DNA of 64,000 nucleotides from Isoetes taiwanensis (GCA_021234155.1 JAJEKV010000008.1:4142085-4206084); one strand, 5' to 3'; positions 1-11,400 are shown, counted from the stretch's first letter. Program-made: numbers and translations. The notes: generated by a model from the letters alone, not told the origin.

Positions 1-1015
1 GCAATCACATTTAATACACATAGGATGTATAGCAAAATTACCCCAAGGTAATATTTAAGTTTTAATTTCTATAACACATCCTTGTTTAATATCATACTAT
101 GGTAAGGGAGTCTTTCACCCTCTTACTTTATCATCTATTATTATTCACAAAATTTTATAAGCTTACACCATTATTATTATTAACATAGTTCCAAAATTTC
201 CTACTTAAGGTTCCACGTCGTTTCCTTACAACATCGCGTGACAAAATTATGTGTTGCAAGTCTTTGCAAAGGTGACCTTCCAAAGTGAACTCCCCTATTG
301 GCCTCAAGAGGTCCACACTACGCTAGCATACATTTAATTATTATAGATATTGGTTGTTAGGGAACCACCCATTAAATACAATTATATGGATGCAAGGCAT
401 ATCTCCCGGCATAGGAAGATTATGTTTCTTCCATCATGGCCGTGGAGACAAAGCTTCCTATCATGCCTATATGCCACTCATGCCTACACCGTAGTTGGCC
501 AACGTGGGAGATAGGGTCCTTCCCGTATATGGGGCGTGAAGGGCCCTCCTCGTGAGGCATTGACTAGAGGTGTTTTTCCTATCATGCATTCTGAATGACC
601 TCTTATCTCTCGAGGTCGTGTACTTCCGTGGGGATTGTAAGTAGACCTTCTAATCTACCTCCCAACTTCGTGCAAAGCAAAACCGCGGTCATGCCTACAA
701 TGACATTACACCACGCCCTAGAGATCATCGTAGTGGTCTCATCATCGGAATAACGATGCAACCCATACCTAGCATAGGCCGCATCGCGTAGATTAATCTT
801 AGCTACACATGAAATTTAATCTAAACCCAAATCGACATGCCCGAGCGATTTCTTGGGTGTCGATGTCGATTACCCGGTGACGAGCGACTTTTGCATTGCT
901 CCATGAATTTGGGTACTACTTCTCAAGATCTATTTGTAGTGCCCACGAGCATCTTCCACTTGTAAGTGTGTCTCTTTCACTTTGGGTATTGAGGATTGAG
1001 ATCTTCTTTGTCTTC
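1..1015 (-). other. LARD-A distal internal sequence before its 3' LTR
   Basis: No gene is seen. The part at 1-300 aligns with LARD-B 44980-45230 in inverted orientation, which places the 3' LTR just beyond the left edge. A polypurine tract like that at LARD-B 45345-45359 is not present within the window. Confidence 0.5.
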
Positions 1016-1393
1016 TTATAGGATCGACAAGAAGAACCTGCCGAACAATCTCAAGGTGATCGCCCATTGTTTCCAAAGAACTTTGGTCTCTCCAATACTT
1101 TCTGGATTAGGAATGTGTTTCTTTAGGAGACTTACACGGAAAACACTATGGATCTTAAGTGTGTCTTTTGTGTCCAACTTATAGGATTGGTTACCTACTC
1201 TTTGGTTATCCCGAATTGTCCAGCCCACCTTGGAGCAAGCTTCTTGCAATTGTCGATGCAGAGCTTCAAATGATGCCGCATGTCGCCCGATCGTAGCTTC
1301 ATCTATGCAATTGTCGATGCAGCAGCTTGTCGCTATGCTCTTGGCCGGCCTCTTTTGTATCTTCCTCCACCAACTGTTGCATGTCGCTAGCAT
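1016..1393 (-). pseudogene. Ty3/gypsy integrase C-terminal relic
   Basis: The 125-codon minus-strand frame contains, at residues 64-98, RVGNQSYKLD followed by LKIHSVFRVSLLKKHIPNPE. This is the region at the end of plant Ty3/gypsy integrases, where family members read GNxAYxLxLP...KIHPVFHVSLLK. The upstream 56 residues are not integrase-like and the catalytic core is absent. A following segment could be a decayed chromodomain, but it is too degraded to call. LARD-B lacks this piece (it would lie near 44900), so it was deleted there or kept only in A. It suggests LARD-A derives from a chromovirus-like gypsy parent. Confidence 0.65.
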
Positions 1394-3269
1394 CCGCTAG
1401 CTTCTTAAATAAACATTACATTCTTGGACCCCGCATGATCCTCTTTGGACTTCCCTAATGCATGCAATTATATTAATTACCTTACGGTAATATTCTTATA
1501 TTAGCATTATAGTAGTATTTGGATATATTGCTTCCAATAGTATTATATTTAACTAACTATTATATGATAACTTTATTTACCTTTTAAGATATGTCATCAT
1601 ACGATTATCGATGCCATACTTAGTTTGAAGCGTATTTTAATTGTTTATCATATGGCTAGGATTTATATCATCGGATCAAGTGTTGAGCGTATGACTCGCT
1701 TCGCTACTTGGTTGGTGATGTATCAACCTTACATGTATATACTTTATATTTGCTATACTTATGGAAAGATAGACAAATTCTTATTATATTTGTCGGGATC
1801 CTATGAAAGTTACTTAAATGCCTTTGGAAGGAATTACATCCTTGAAGGTTTAACTAGATTTTATGTAATTATTATCTTACTTTTATCTCGATCTTGAGAT
1901 ATCTACACAAGACAAAATTATCTATCAAAAGCTATTATGAACATATAATTTATCAACAAGGCATTAAAGCTTATGATACATGCCATCATGGAGTGCTATC
2001 GATGCCACGCATGATAGCATATTTAAGATTATATAATTTATGTAGTTATATGGGGTTGACAACCCCTGAATAATTTAATTAAGAGCTAGGCTACTAGCTC
2101 ATTCCTAGATCTTGAATGCAAACAATAGATCATGGCGAAGAAATTTATGCAAAGCCTCTCCCCACCTTAGTTGTCGCACCCGCTAAGGCTAGAATACATC
2201 TCCCCATTGAGCGGTTATGTCGACTAATTTGGAGACGACTTGGCCGTTGCATTGCTTCCATTGATTCGCCTCCCGCTTTAAAGTGCGGTTGGTTACCACA
2301 TTAATCTTGCATCTTTGAAGGACACATAGACATTAAGCATCTATCCATCTTACGCTCTATGTGCTTTGGCTACTTGCGAAAGGAACTCTATTCTAAGGAT
2401 TTGACTAATTGGATGGCGATTCAACCCCTAAGATGTAGGTAGGTTAGGTTCCTAAGATTGAGCCCCCCACTTTCTTCATAAGAAAGTGGTCCTACACCTC
2501 AATGTATCCTATCCCTTAATTGATGTTGTCATAACATCTTAGCTATTCTATTTACCTTAAGAGGTTATATGCTTCTTACCTAACACATTAATTTACTAGC
2601 CTTAGCTAACATATTTAATCATCTATGATGGATGCGGCCATCATGTTTAACATATCTATCCCTAAGCGATGAGTTATTGAATTATTTAGAACAATTCTAA
2701 ATTGCAAGGTTTTATTATCATGACAATTCTTTTTGCCTCAAGAGACTATGTGATTAATATGTTTCTTATTTCTCGATGTGCCTTTCATGTGCTATTTAAT
2801 TTTATATTCTAAATATCCCCCTTTTCTTAGTTATTTACTCTCTTGGAATATTCTTATCAATTGAATTGATGTCATCATAACAAGTTGGCGGACTTGTTAG
2901 ATTACTTCTTTTCATTCGATTGGATTATTCCTTGGAGGTACTAGCTTTATACATGGTCAACAATTATCCTAGTAATGATTCCTTCTCAGCGAGGTGATCA
3001 GTCTCACGAAGTGGTTTCAATATGTTGGATGTCTGTTAACAATCATGTATAATTTTAGTTACTCCTATGCATTTCCTTCCCAATCGTTGGCGCTTAGCTC
3101 AACTTGGGGCAATCCTTCATGAGAAAATCTAGAAATGCCTTCCACTCCCATTATGGATGTCGTCATCCATAAAGCCTCAATCTTGCTCATGACTCATCCA
3201 TTCGCTGCCTTCTTGAGGGTAACGTTCTTCGAGTTGCTCGAGACTCCGGGCTCCTCCTCGATGATTTGA
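1394..3269 (-). other. LARD-A 3' internal region, AT-rich, no genes
   Basis: The region aligns with LARD-B 43260-44760 in inverted orientation. It includes an exact small inverted repeat (ACTTTCTT...AAGAAAGT) at 2470-2495 that LARD-B keeps near 44015-44035. I see no protein family or RNA gene. The open frames 1625-1897 and 2116-2304 are short and have no recognisable homology. Confidence 0.5.
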
Positions 3270-3785
3270 TCTATTTTGCATGAGTCTCTTCTTTGGAAGT
3301 CTGCTAATTCAAAATCTGCTTTCAGAAGATTATTGGTTCTTCAAAATCAAGAAAATGGTATGTAAGATTAGTTATCGATCCCAATTTAGATACATGGCAT
3401 GTTGTCCTACATGCAATGTTGGTTGATCTGATGACTGAGAGTGGTCATGATGACTGAAGTTTACTCTCTGCAGCACATGAAAATCTCAGGATTAGTTTAC
3501 AATGTAGAATATACCCATTCAGTTCCATGGGCTATGTATAATTTTGGCAAGCTGACCATTGACGTAGGTGGATAAGAGCTGTAAGTAAATCGTCTGCAAT
3601 GTAAGTACTTTGCAATATATCTGTTGAATCATTTTAGTTGACAGGAAATACTAAAACTTGATGTCATTTGCTATGTTCATTGTGCTTTTCAATTCCATGT
3701 TAACCTATGATTTTGGGCATATACACGTTCACATGCAATTATTTGCTTCCCACCTTGCAGTTTACACTATGATTGAAAGAGAGGT
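3270..3785 (+). other. Inserted segment resembling captured host exon(s), absent from LARD-B
   Basis: LARD-A and LARD-B align on both sides of this block (A 3060-3260 with B 43260-43480; A 3786-3900 with B 43130-43230), but about 515 bp here has no counterpart in B. On the plus strand, opposite to the element, the block has a donor-like GTATGT at 3358, an acceptor TCTCTGCAG ending at 3473 and a strong donor GTAAGTA at 3581. An acceptor CACCTTGCAG ends at 3760. The putative exon 3474-3580 is open for 33 codons (including YTHSVPWAMYNFGKLTIDVG) before an in-frame TAA. The peptide looks like real protein, but I cannot name its family. Transduplication of a host gene fragment is the inference. Confidence 0.45.
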
Positions 3786-5989
3786 CAACTTTCCTCGATG
3801 TAGAGGCTTCCCATTGTTGGTGGTTTTGATGGCGTAGTTGACCACTTGAAATGCTTCTATGTTACTTCCCAAAAAGCCTGAAGGTGGTTTCGTTGAGAAC
3901 ATCTTGGCGGCTAAAAGATGCCTCTAGATCCGATCTTATTGTGCCAACTCCATCCTTCGAGTCTGTGGCGTGTTGGCGGACAAGTGTTGAGGATGTTGCT
4001 TTCGCTTTCACGCCTTCCAATTGTCAGGCATCTCTTTTCTTTGATCTGTTATTGAGAGAGAGAGGAAATAACAAAGGGAAATATGCATGCAAGTCATATA
4101 GCTTACACTATTATGATTACAAATACTATTAAAGCTATTAGGCTCCCTTGGTGTCTCCCCTCGAGGTGCACACGTACTCCATGGCGTTGTTGTCGATGTT
4201 CCTCCTAGTGCATTGGTGTTGAAGATCTATATCCTCCTATTTATATGTCAGCTCGTGCTCGATTGGTAGACTCTTTGATATTTTTGAGCTCTCCAATGTC
4301 CGGCCTGCGGCACAACTTGCTATACGCTTCACATGCTAACTAAGGATGTGATGGTCGTTGATGCTTGGCGTTCGGTCTACTTCTTAATGTTGTTCTTGGG
4401 CAATAATTGCTTCCCCTTCACAATGTAATAGAAGATCTTTGGAGGCCTCTTGAAGTTGTGCACAATCCCTTTGGCTAGACTCGTAATTAAGGAGTTGTTC
4501 TCTTCATCAGTTGCCTTTCGAATTGTCGATCCTTGGGTTCACGAAGTTGCATGCGAGTTGTCGTAGCTTTGTGAGGTTCTAGCTGATTAAATCGATTCTT
4601 TGGCTCGGTTCTCCTATTAAGCTTCTCCATCGAGCTTCTCATCATTACTTGTTTGATCTCCTCAATGTGATGGCTTAGGCGTTATCACGATCTTCGTTTG
4701 CTATCTTTGCCTTCTAGTTGCACTTGATCACGCTCCACAGTTTTGGACCTCATGTTGCATCTAAGGAACTCGTGGAAGTACTAGCACTCCTTCGTCTTAC
4801 GGTTTATGGCCATTGTCCCTCAATACATGTGCATCTTCTGACGAGTAAAGCCTCATGACTCTTCTCCATGATTGGGTTCTTTGTCGGGATGATGTACTCT
4901 TATATCTCGTGAGATTGACCCTTGAGTTGAAGTACTTTCTGCCCTAGACCTGCTCCTGTCCTTGAATAGCCCGGCTAGTGTCTTGAACTCTCTTTTGTCG
5001 AAGGTGCTTTGGTTCTTTGTCCTTGTCGTTAAGGTGTCGAATGCTTCTATCTTGGCGTTGAGGGTCCCTCGTGGCCGGAGATAACTTGGGCTTCTTGTCT
5101 TCTAATTGTTGGTAGGAGTACTTGCGAAGCCATCACCTAGTTGTTGAATGAGCATTGACATAACCCATTGTTGTGGCGCCTTTCTTAAGTGTATCTCCAT
5201 CTGGTGTGCATGTTACAAACATCACCATACAAGGTAGAATTATGGTCGTCGAAGGTTGCCTCCTTAGTTGGCTTGTTGATGTCGAGTTGTCCCAAGGAAT
5301 TCCTCGATGTCTATTGGCTTGAGGTCGTTGTCGTAGTTTCTGAAGATGTGTGTTCGTTCCTCCTTCTGTTGTTGAGGATACTCGTGTTGTTAGTGTTGCT
5401 GCTGCTACAAGAGGTAGAGTTGCATCCCGAAGATGTCGTCGTGCAAAACCTAGATGGTGCGGCGCTAGAGATCTTGACATGAGTGGCGTTATCTCTCATC
5501 TTGACATTGTCTTTGAATGGCGATCTTCTACTTGAGGCTTCTCGAAGTAATGGAGGTTGAAGCTTGGCTTGAGCTCGGTCTTCTCTCTCTACTTGCTCTT
5601 CCATTCGACACTTGCTCTTGGCCTATACCTGTGGTTCTTTGCTTCATCCTTTAGCAGTCGAAGCGATGGAGTTTCTTGATGCGAACACTAAACCCTAAAA
5701 CATGATCCTAATTTTGTACTATGTGTGAGCACCTGAATCTTATGATAGACATATATATAATTATATTAGGATTTTAATTCATCCACTTTTCTAATTTATA
5801 GAAGAGCATATGCTTAAATGTTTTCCCTCCTCCAATCACGTTTGATTCTTCGGTTTTGATGCATCTTCCTCGTTCTGCTTGATTCCGGGGTTCCTTAAGG
5901 TGTTGTGACTATAGTTGACCTTCTTGTGTGATCTGAGGTCGTTATCTCAAGTCGCGGAGAACGTTCCTCGATGTGAATCCTTGAGTTGA
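3786..5989 (-). other. LARD-A internal region without recognisable genes
   Basis: This stretch aligns in patches with LARD-B, for example 4000-4140 with 42780-42910 in inverted orientation. Both strands of 5133-5604 are open over about 100 codons. The translations are Ser/Thr/Arg- or Leu/Val-rich low-complexity protein without a family signature, so they are not called as genes. Confidence 0.5.
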
Positions 5990-6332
5990 AAATGCTCCTC
6001 CTTAATGTGTTTACCTGTGATGTGGAGCGTCGTGACTGCTCAGCGTCCCTGCATTCTGGGAGGTTCTTGATGTCGTGGAGACTTAGGTACGCCTCTCCTT
6101 GGATGATTACCGGGGTTAAGCTTGTGATGTCTAGCCCAAGTGGTGGAGTTGTCTGCGTGGTTCTCAGCCCCTCTTCAAAGCTTTGAAGTTCCTGCTCCGC
6201 TTGCTACCTTGCTTGTGCCGGGTCGACGTCACTGATGTCCTCCCTGTCCGACGCACGTCCTTCATCTTCTTCCTGCTCTGCCTCCTCGTACTTGAGAAGC
6301 ATCTGCTCTTCTTAATTCTTTGCCATGGCCAT
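5990..6332 (-). pseudogene. Glu-rich gag-like relic of LARD-A
   Basis: On the minus strand an ATG at 6332 is followed a few codons later by a stop. The same frame then encodes an acidic stretch containing KYEEAEQEEDEGRASDRED and later GEAYLSLHDIKNLPECRDAE. LARD-B has a matching position (39209-39520) with GEAYLDTTKSREEAEERRE. The position after PBS and leader fits a gag-type ORF, but no zinc knuckle or gag domain signature was seen, so the assignment rests on position and shared peptides. It is broken by stops in both elements. Confidence 0.4.
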
Positions 6333-6871
6333 AGGCTCGAGCTCTAGGGGTTGGGTAGATGGCTCTCCTATCTGGGTTTGGGCTCTATGGAATAGAAAAA
6401 TTGCTACAGCTACGGACATATAATTGGGCAAGCGGCTGGCCGTATTTTCTAGGTATTTGTCTATCTTAAGGCTGTCCTAAAGTATCCTATGCAAGGGGGA
6501 AGTTCTACTAGAGAAGGACCTATCTTTGCATGGAACTCACCATAATGTCCACGGTAAAATAGGGAATAACATTGATGGTTGCCATGATGCTAGAGCTTTG
6601 GGGATATCAAACAGATGAAGGAGCCCACGGGAGCTGAAAAAATCGGCTTGGGCGAGGAGCAAAGGTGTAGGATGCAAATGAGGGTTGTGGTCTACTTATA
6701 GGCAAAACCCTAATTTTAGAAAAAAATTTGGATAAAGGAAAATCTAGGATTCTAAGGTATTGCTAAGCACAAGACAAGCTAATCAAGCTAAAGAGTACAT
6801 TCTAAGGATCCTATTGCAACAAATTCTATCTAATTTGGGGAAAGTGTGGACAAATTGGGGCAATTTTGGTG

Positions 6872-7267
6872 TGACCACTCACACAAAGTCTTTTTAGGAA
6901 TATGATCCTAAGTGGCACACTCTGTGAGGGGTGGGGCCCTGTTTGGGTCGGGGATGATGCCAAACATGCAAACTAAGGGTGAAATCCTGCATATCTCATC
7001 GAGATAGGTGGGATTGAGCCCTTATTTGCTTCATTTGGATAAGTTTAGGATTTGGTCGACCACTCACAAATGCGGGGTCGAATCGGTTTGCTAATTTATG
7101 GTGGGGCTCCATGTGAGTTAGGGTTGGGCAATTTCTACAAACTAGGGTTTGCATTTGGACAAATTTTGGCATAGATGGGTCTTTCGACCACTCACACAAC
7201 GGTCGCTGAGAGGCGATTAGGAATATAATCCTAAGTGGCCTGGGCGCACTCTGTGAGGGGTGGGGCC
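6872..7267 (-). repeat. Three further hairpin repeats of LARD-A
   Basis: Units at about 6872-6938, 7056-7125 and 7185-7267 keep the outer arms (CCACTCACAC with TGTGAGGGGTGG). In the first and third the inner arm is changed to an AGGAATAT...ATCCTAA type. The middle unit is degenerate. The inner sequence differs from the 7854-8146 pair although the outer architecture is the same. Confidence 0.55.
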
Positions 7268-7853
7268 AAAAACACTGAGTTTTGCTCCAACTTTGTTAAT
7301 TCCAACTGCAGAACTTAGTAACACATTCTACTTACACCTGATTTAACACATTAACATGATCAAAACATAAATTTATATTTACAATAAACTAGCAATCTTC
7401 TTTTTGGCGAGCTTCGTGGATGTTGCACCCGAGTTCTTGATAGTCGAGAAGGTTCTTCATGCGGATGATTAGCATTATGTCTTCCATTCGATGAAGATTG
7501 TTGATAGGTCGGTTGTGCCCTGTCACTGCTAAACCGTTTGTAGAGGTGTTTGCCATAATGCTTCCTCTCTTGGGTGCTTTGGGTCTTCAATGTCTTCAAA
7601 AAGTCGTGCTCCTTGCCCATTCAGTGGCTCTAGCCTTGAACCTTAAAAGCTATTGCTTCTATTTCTAAATAAAAGCGTAGTTTGGGAGGCAATTTAGGGT
7701 TTGATCTATTTTGGTCATTTTGAGGGAGGATTATAATATTTTTAGCCTAATTTGAGGTCATAAATGGATTCTAGACTCTTTAATGGTCCCTAACGCAACA
7801 AATTTCAGGCGATTTGGAGCTGTATAACTCAAGTTACGAAGGTTCAAAGTTTT

Positions 7854-8146
7854 GACCACTCACGGTGCGCGAGGTCGAATTGGTTTTGCAAACCAAATTG
7901 GTGCAGGCGCACTCGTGAGGGGTCACCCTCTTTGGGGTCCAATTTTCAATTTACAAGGGATTTCTTAGTGTTATAATATGCAAAACTAGCTAGAATCAAG
8001 GAGATAAGCTGAATTGCACCATTAGTTTAGCTAAATTATACATCTAACTAGGTCAACATGGGTCCACCACTCACACGGTCGCCCGAGGTCGAATGGGTTT
8101 GCAAACCAAATTGGTCTGGGCGCACTCGTGAGGGGTCACCTCTTTT
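7854..8146 (-). repeat. Two hairpin repeats of LARD-A with a GGTTTGCAAACC core
   Basis: Two units (about 7854-7930 and 8066-8146, spaced about 215 bp) each fold into an outer and an inner stem. The outer stem pairs CCACTCAC-type sequence with GTGAGGGGT-type sequence and includes GCGC-rich segments. The inner stem is the palindrome GGTTTGCAAACC or a close variant. They lie in the leader between the PBS and the gag-like relic. The unit near 7854-7930 occupies the position of the LARD-B unit at 40651-40724, because the DNA next to both aligns. The hairpin sequence itself is nevertheless different. Confidence 0.65.
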
Positions 8147-8337
8147 TGGCCATTTTAGGTTGGGTTTTTGCTAAAACTTATCACTACTCTTAGCATTAAC
8201 CTATTGCTGCACTACAATTGGGAAAAAATTTTCCCAATTTTCGAGGTTCTTGCTTGGGAGGTTGTTCCCAAGACTGGAAGTCTACTGTTAGTCCTAAGGA
8301 AAATGGTCAGTGCTCGATCCTGGTCTACCAAGATCAT

Positions 8338-8349
8338 GCTCTGATACCA
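8338..8349 (-). other. Primer binding site, initiator tRNA-Met
   Basis: The minus strand reads TGGTATCAGAGC one base after the LTR end. This is the standard plant retrotransposon PBS complementary to the 3' end of initiator methionine tRNA. It fixes element orientation and the LTR boundary. LARD-B has the decayed equivalent TGGTATCGAGC at 38142-38152. Confidence 0.85.
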
Positions 8350-8350
8350 C

Positions 8351-9956
8351 TGTGACGTCCCCTACTCCTTATACGATGCCCACATCGTATTCGAAGGAGG
8401 AGCATTCCCCCTGGCAGCTACAGCGGCGGGGGCCATCCATCCACGACTCCACTCCCCATCGGGATGAGCGACAAGGGAAGAATGGATGTGTCATTCACCC
8501 GTCTTCCATCGGTCGACCTATGCTGAAGCGTGAATAAACAAGCGTGAGCACAACTAACGATGAAAACAAATACAATCACCATAGAGATAGCAATATCACG
8601 GAGATAACAATACCTTCATAGCAACAATAACAAGGGAGATCCTACCCGGGGCTCCGGACTCAAGGGGATGGCCCGGACGGCTAGGGTCTCTCGAGTTCAT
8701 TTGAGGCGAAATTCATGGCAATGGATTTGGCTGGCATAGAACATGGCTTAGGGTAGTCCACTCCATCCGCCCCTCCCGTGCACACTTTGCGAGTAGATTT
8801 TGAAAAGTGTTGGGACTTGACCAAGTAGCACTTAGGGTGACTAGCCGAGGGGCTACTACTTGGGTTGCATCTCCCCGGCCCGATGAGGCGGGGAAGAGTT
8901 GCCTCTCCTCTAGAGGCATCCATGCTCATCCAGGCGGCTAGAGGGCCCTTGCCCGTTATTCGACTTGAACTCCTTTGGAAGGTCATATCCACCACCCCCG
9001 AGTGTCGAGCTCATGCCTTGCCCACACGCTTGGTGACAAGCCATTAAGCCTAGCCCTGCAGAGACCCCGAGATAGGCCTTACTACCGGAGGGGTCGGTCC
9101 GTGATGAGACAAGTTCCTCCTTATCAACCCGGCCTAGCCCCTTCACCCCTGACCCGGGTGGGCTCACGTGCCGGGCCGCATATAATTGGGAACTAGTGGT
9201 GCTACCTAGGATCATCACGCTACCGGACTTTAGGTCTCTACCCCCTTCCCAATACATGGAGATCACAGAGTGAAATACATACAACATCCACAGAACTGAA
9301 ATAGAAATAGAAATATCATCTAATCTATCTACCTAAACAACGAGTTAGGTTCCTTAGTTAGGGCTTATGATCTCGGGATCTATAAGGCCTCTAGAGTTGA
9401 TCTAACATACTAAACCAGCCTATTGCCTTGCCCAAAGGCGGCTTTGCACAACAGAACAACTAGATACCTGCTCCTTGACACGCTCCGACCCTCGGGAAGG
9501 CGTCCATGCTTCTCGATCTTTTTGAAGATGGCTGCTAATCGATAATCATTTGTGCAAATCCGGCTTTTGAGCTCAAACAATGCGGATTGAAGTCCAGACT
9601 TGGCGAAATGGCTCAAGAGAACCCCGAACTCGAGAGAGGAAAGGAGCTCTAGGAAAAACCCTAAAATGCAAAGAGAAGAAAGGTTTAGGGTTTAAGAGGA
9701 AAGCCTTTTTATAGAAACCCTTAGGGTTAGGTTAGATATTGGCCAAATGGGATTTAGCCATTTGGCAATGGGGTCCATGGGGTTATTAATTGTGTATGTT
9801 TATTTAACATGCACAACATTCAATGTTGCCCCTAGGTGCAACCCTTACCCCCTAGGTGCAACCCTATCGTCTATGCAAGTACATGTCATCCGTGACGTAT
9901 GCGGGTGGCGTGGCAATATAATATCGTGATTGGCGTATATTATATTGGGCGTCACA
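8351..9956 (-). repeat. 5' LTR of LARD-A (1606 bp)
   Basis: On the minus strand the LTR starts TGTGACGCCC and ends GGGACGTCACA, giving TG...CA ends within a TGTGACG/CGTCACA inverted repeat. It is homologous to the LARD-B LTRs at 36508-38140 and 45360-46806. A shared landmark is the segment near 8730-8770, which is the reverse complement of 37610-37680. An initiator-Met PBS lies directly beyond the low-coordinate end, which marks this as the 5' LTR of a minus-strand element. Open frames inside it are not protein-like. Confidence 0.85.
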
Positions 9957-10850
9957 CAATCTTCCCACACCCTATCGTAGGAGGCCGCCACGCTTTTCAA
10001 AAGTTCAAACACATTTTAGCACCGAGCTACGAGAGATCTTGGGGATCAACAAAACCTTGGGGAACTCACCATTCCTACCAAGCCCCGATGCACCTTGATC
10101 TAGCAGCAGCGATGCAGGCTCAACCCCAATTACCGTGATCGCGTCAAGGCAAATTGACAAACTCTTCTTGCCGGGGTTTGATCTATGAGGTAAAACATTA
10201 CGAGTGGGTGAGCCCCATCGTCATTGCACTCAAACACAATGGTAAGATCCGCGTTTGTGTGGACTACCGAAAACTCAATCAGGCCACGGAGCGTGATCAT
10301 TTTCCCCTTCCCTTCACAGACCAGGTTCTGGAAGAGGTTGCTGGACATGAGATGTACTCCTTCATGGATGGTTTTTCTGGCTACAATCAGATCTCAATCA
10401 AAGAATCTGATCAACTCAAGACTACCTTCACCACCCAGGTAAGTCACTTTTTGCCTACAAGGTGGTTCATTTTGGATTATCAAACTCTCCATCCACGTTT
10501 CAACGTATCATGCTCTCAGTTTTTCATGATTTTATGAAGGAAAATCCCTTCTTGCAAATTTTTCAAGATGACTTCTCTGCCTACAGTTCCATGGCTGACC
10601 ATTTGGATAAATTGGAACTTGTCTTTCAGAAATGTGATGAGTCCGGCATTAGTCTCAATCCCGAGAAATGCACCTTTTGCATCGCCGGTGTTCTGTTGGG
10701 ACATGTGAATTGACAAAGCGGTATCACCACGGATCCTGCCAAAATCAGCCGTGTGCTCAAGGCTCAAGCACTAGCCAATATAAAAAAAACACGCTCTTTC
10801 TTGGGTAAGGTCAATTATTACCCACCTTCATTCACGGACTCGCAGACCAT
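9957..10850 (+). pseudogene. Reverse transcriptase of element C
   Basis: The relic starts in the spacer before RT (10005-10130). The palm continues in frame from 10154 with GLIYEVKHYEWVSPIVIALK, the first catalytic strand with VCVDYRKLNQA, and MDGFSGYNQISIK. Near 10437 the frame shifts. It resumes at 10462 with FGLSNSPSTFQRIM, FQDDFSAYS (the catalytic DD pair at the YxDD position), NPEKCTF and LLGHV, then meets a stop at 10711. Later codons (about 10780-10830) carry TRSFLGKVNYY, the usual end of the RT thumb. RT would copy the element RNA inside virus-like particles. The FxDD form is typical of Athila/Tat RTs. At least two frameshifts and a premature stop inactivate it. Confidence 0.85.
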
Positions 10851-10899
10851 TGCAGATCCCATTCATAAACTCACGGGTGATGAATCCACACGGGCTTGG

Positions 10900-11400
10900 A
10901 ATTCCGGTGGATCTTTGCGCCCAACAGTTGAAGCTCTTGCTTACTCAGGCCCGGTTCTTGTTCCTCCTCAATGGGACAAGCCCTTTCATGTCCATGTCGA
11001 TGTCACCCGGCCTTTGCTATTGAGCTGTTCTTTCTCAAGAATATGATGCGCATTAATCGACAAACCAAACCGCTACGCCAGCCGGAAACTCAATTCTGCT
11101 GAACGCAACTACTCTGCCACAGAGCGAGAAGCCTTGGGTTTAATTTTCTGCGTCCAACGCTTCCGTCACTATCTTTTGGGCAGTCAAATCAAATTCTTTG
11201 TTGACCACCGGGCACTTCTTTACTTGATCAACAAATCCACGCCACGGGCGCATTGCTCGTTAGGTCCTCCTTCTGCAAGAATTTGCACCTTTTGAAATTG
11301 TTCACAAGGCGGCAAATCTCATGTTGTCCGATTATCTTTCACGCATCCACACGGATGATCCCTCCCTTTGGAGTCTCGAGGCGCCTTTCCCCGGCTCAAC
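10900..11400 (+). pseudogene. RNase H of element C
   Basis: After PPQWDKPFHVHVDVT (about 10961-11007), which carries the first RNase H acidic residue, the frame shifts. It resumes with YASRKLNSAERNYSATEREA and then FRHYLLGSQIKFFVDHRALL, ending in the usual HKAANLMLSDYLSRI near 11300-11345. These are the standard blocks of Ty3/gypsy RNase H: the Glu of TEREA, the Asp of VDH and the Asp of SDYLSR. The domain removes the RNA strand during cDNA synthesis. It is broken by frameshifts and continuous with RT upstream and integrase downstream. Confidence 0.8.

Larger units (their letters stand above)
1..9956 (-). mobile_element. LARD-A: large non-autonomous LTR retrotransposon, 3' end outside window
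   Basis: The element runs on the minus strand from its 5' LTR (8351-9956) through a PBS and about 8.3 kb of internal sequence to the left edge. The internal region matches that of LARD-B (36508-46806) in inverted orientation. For example, 2840-3010 pairs with 43470-43690, 195-285 with 44990-45060 and 7625-7850 with 40735-40930. From the LARD-B alignment the missing 3' LTR should begin roughly 150 bp left of base 1. No RT, RNase H or catalytic integrase is visible, only a short integrase C-terminal relic and a Glu-rich gag-like relic. Mobility would therefore need proteins supplied in trans (inference). The right boundary falls inside the pol of element C, so LARD-A is the younger insertion. 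Confidence 0.8.

Noticed and set aside
5133-5604. Overlapping open frames on both strands of LARD-A
   Set aside because: Both are low-complexity, mutually shadowing, and LARD-B does not preserve either frame.
9650-9730. Telomere-like CCCTAAA motifs
   Set aside because: Only isolated heptamers such as AACCCTAAAATG and GGTTTAGGG occur; there is no tandem array.
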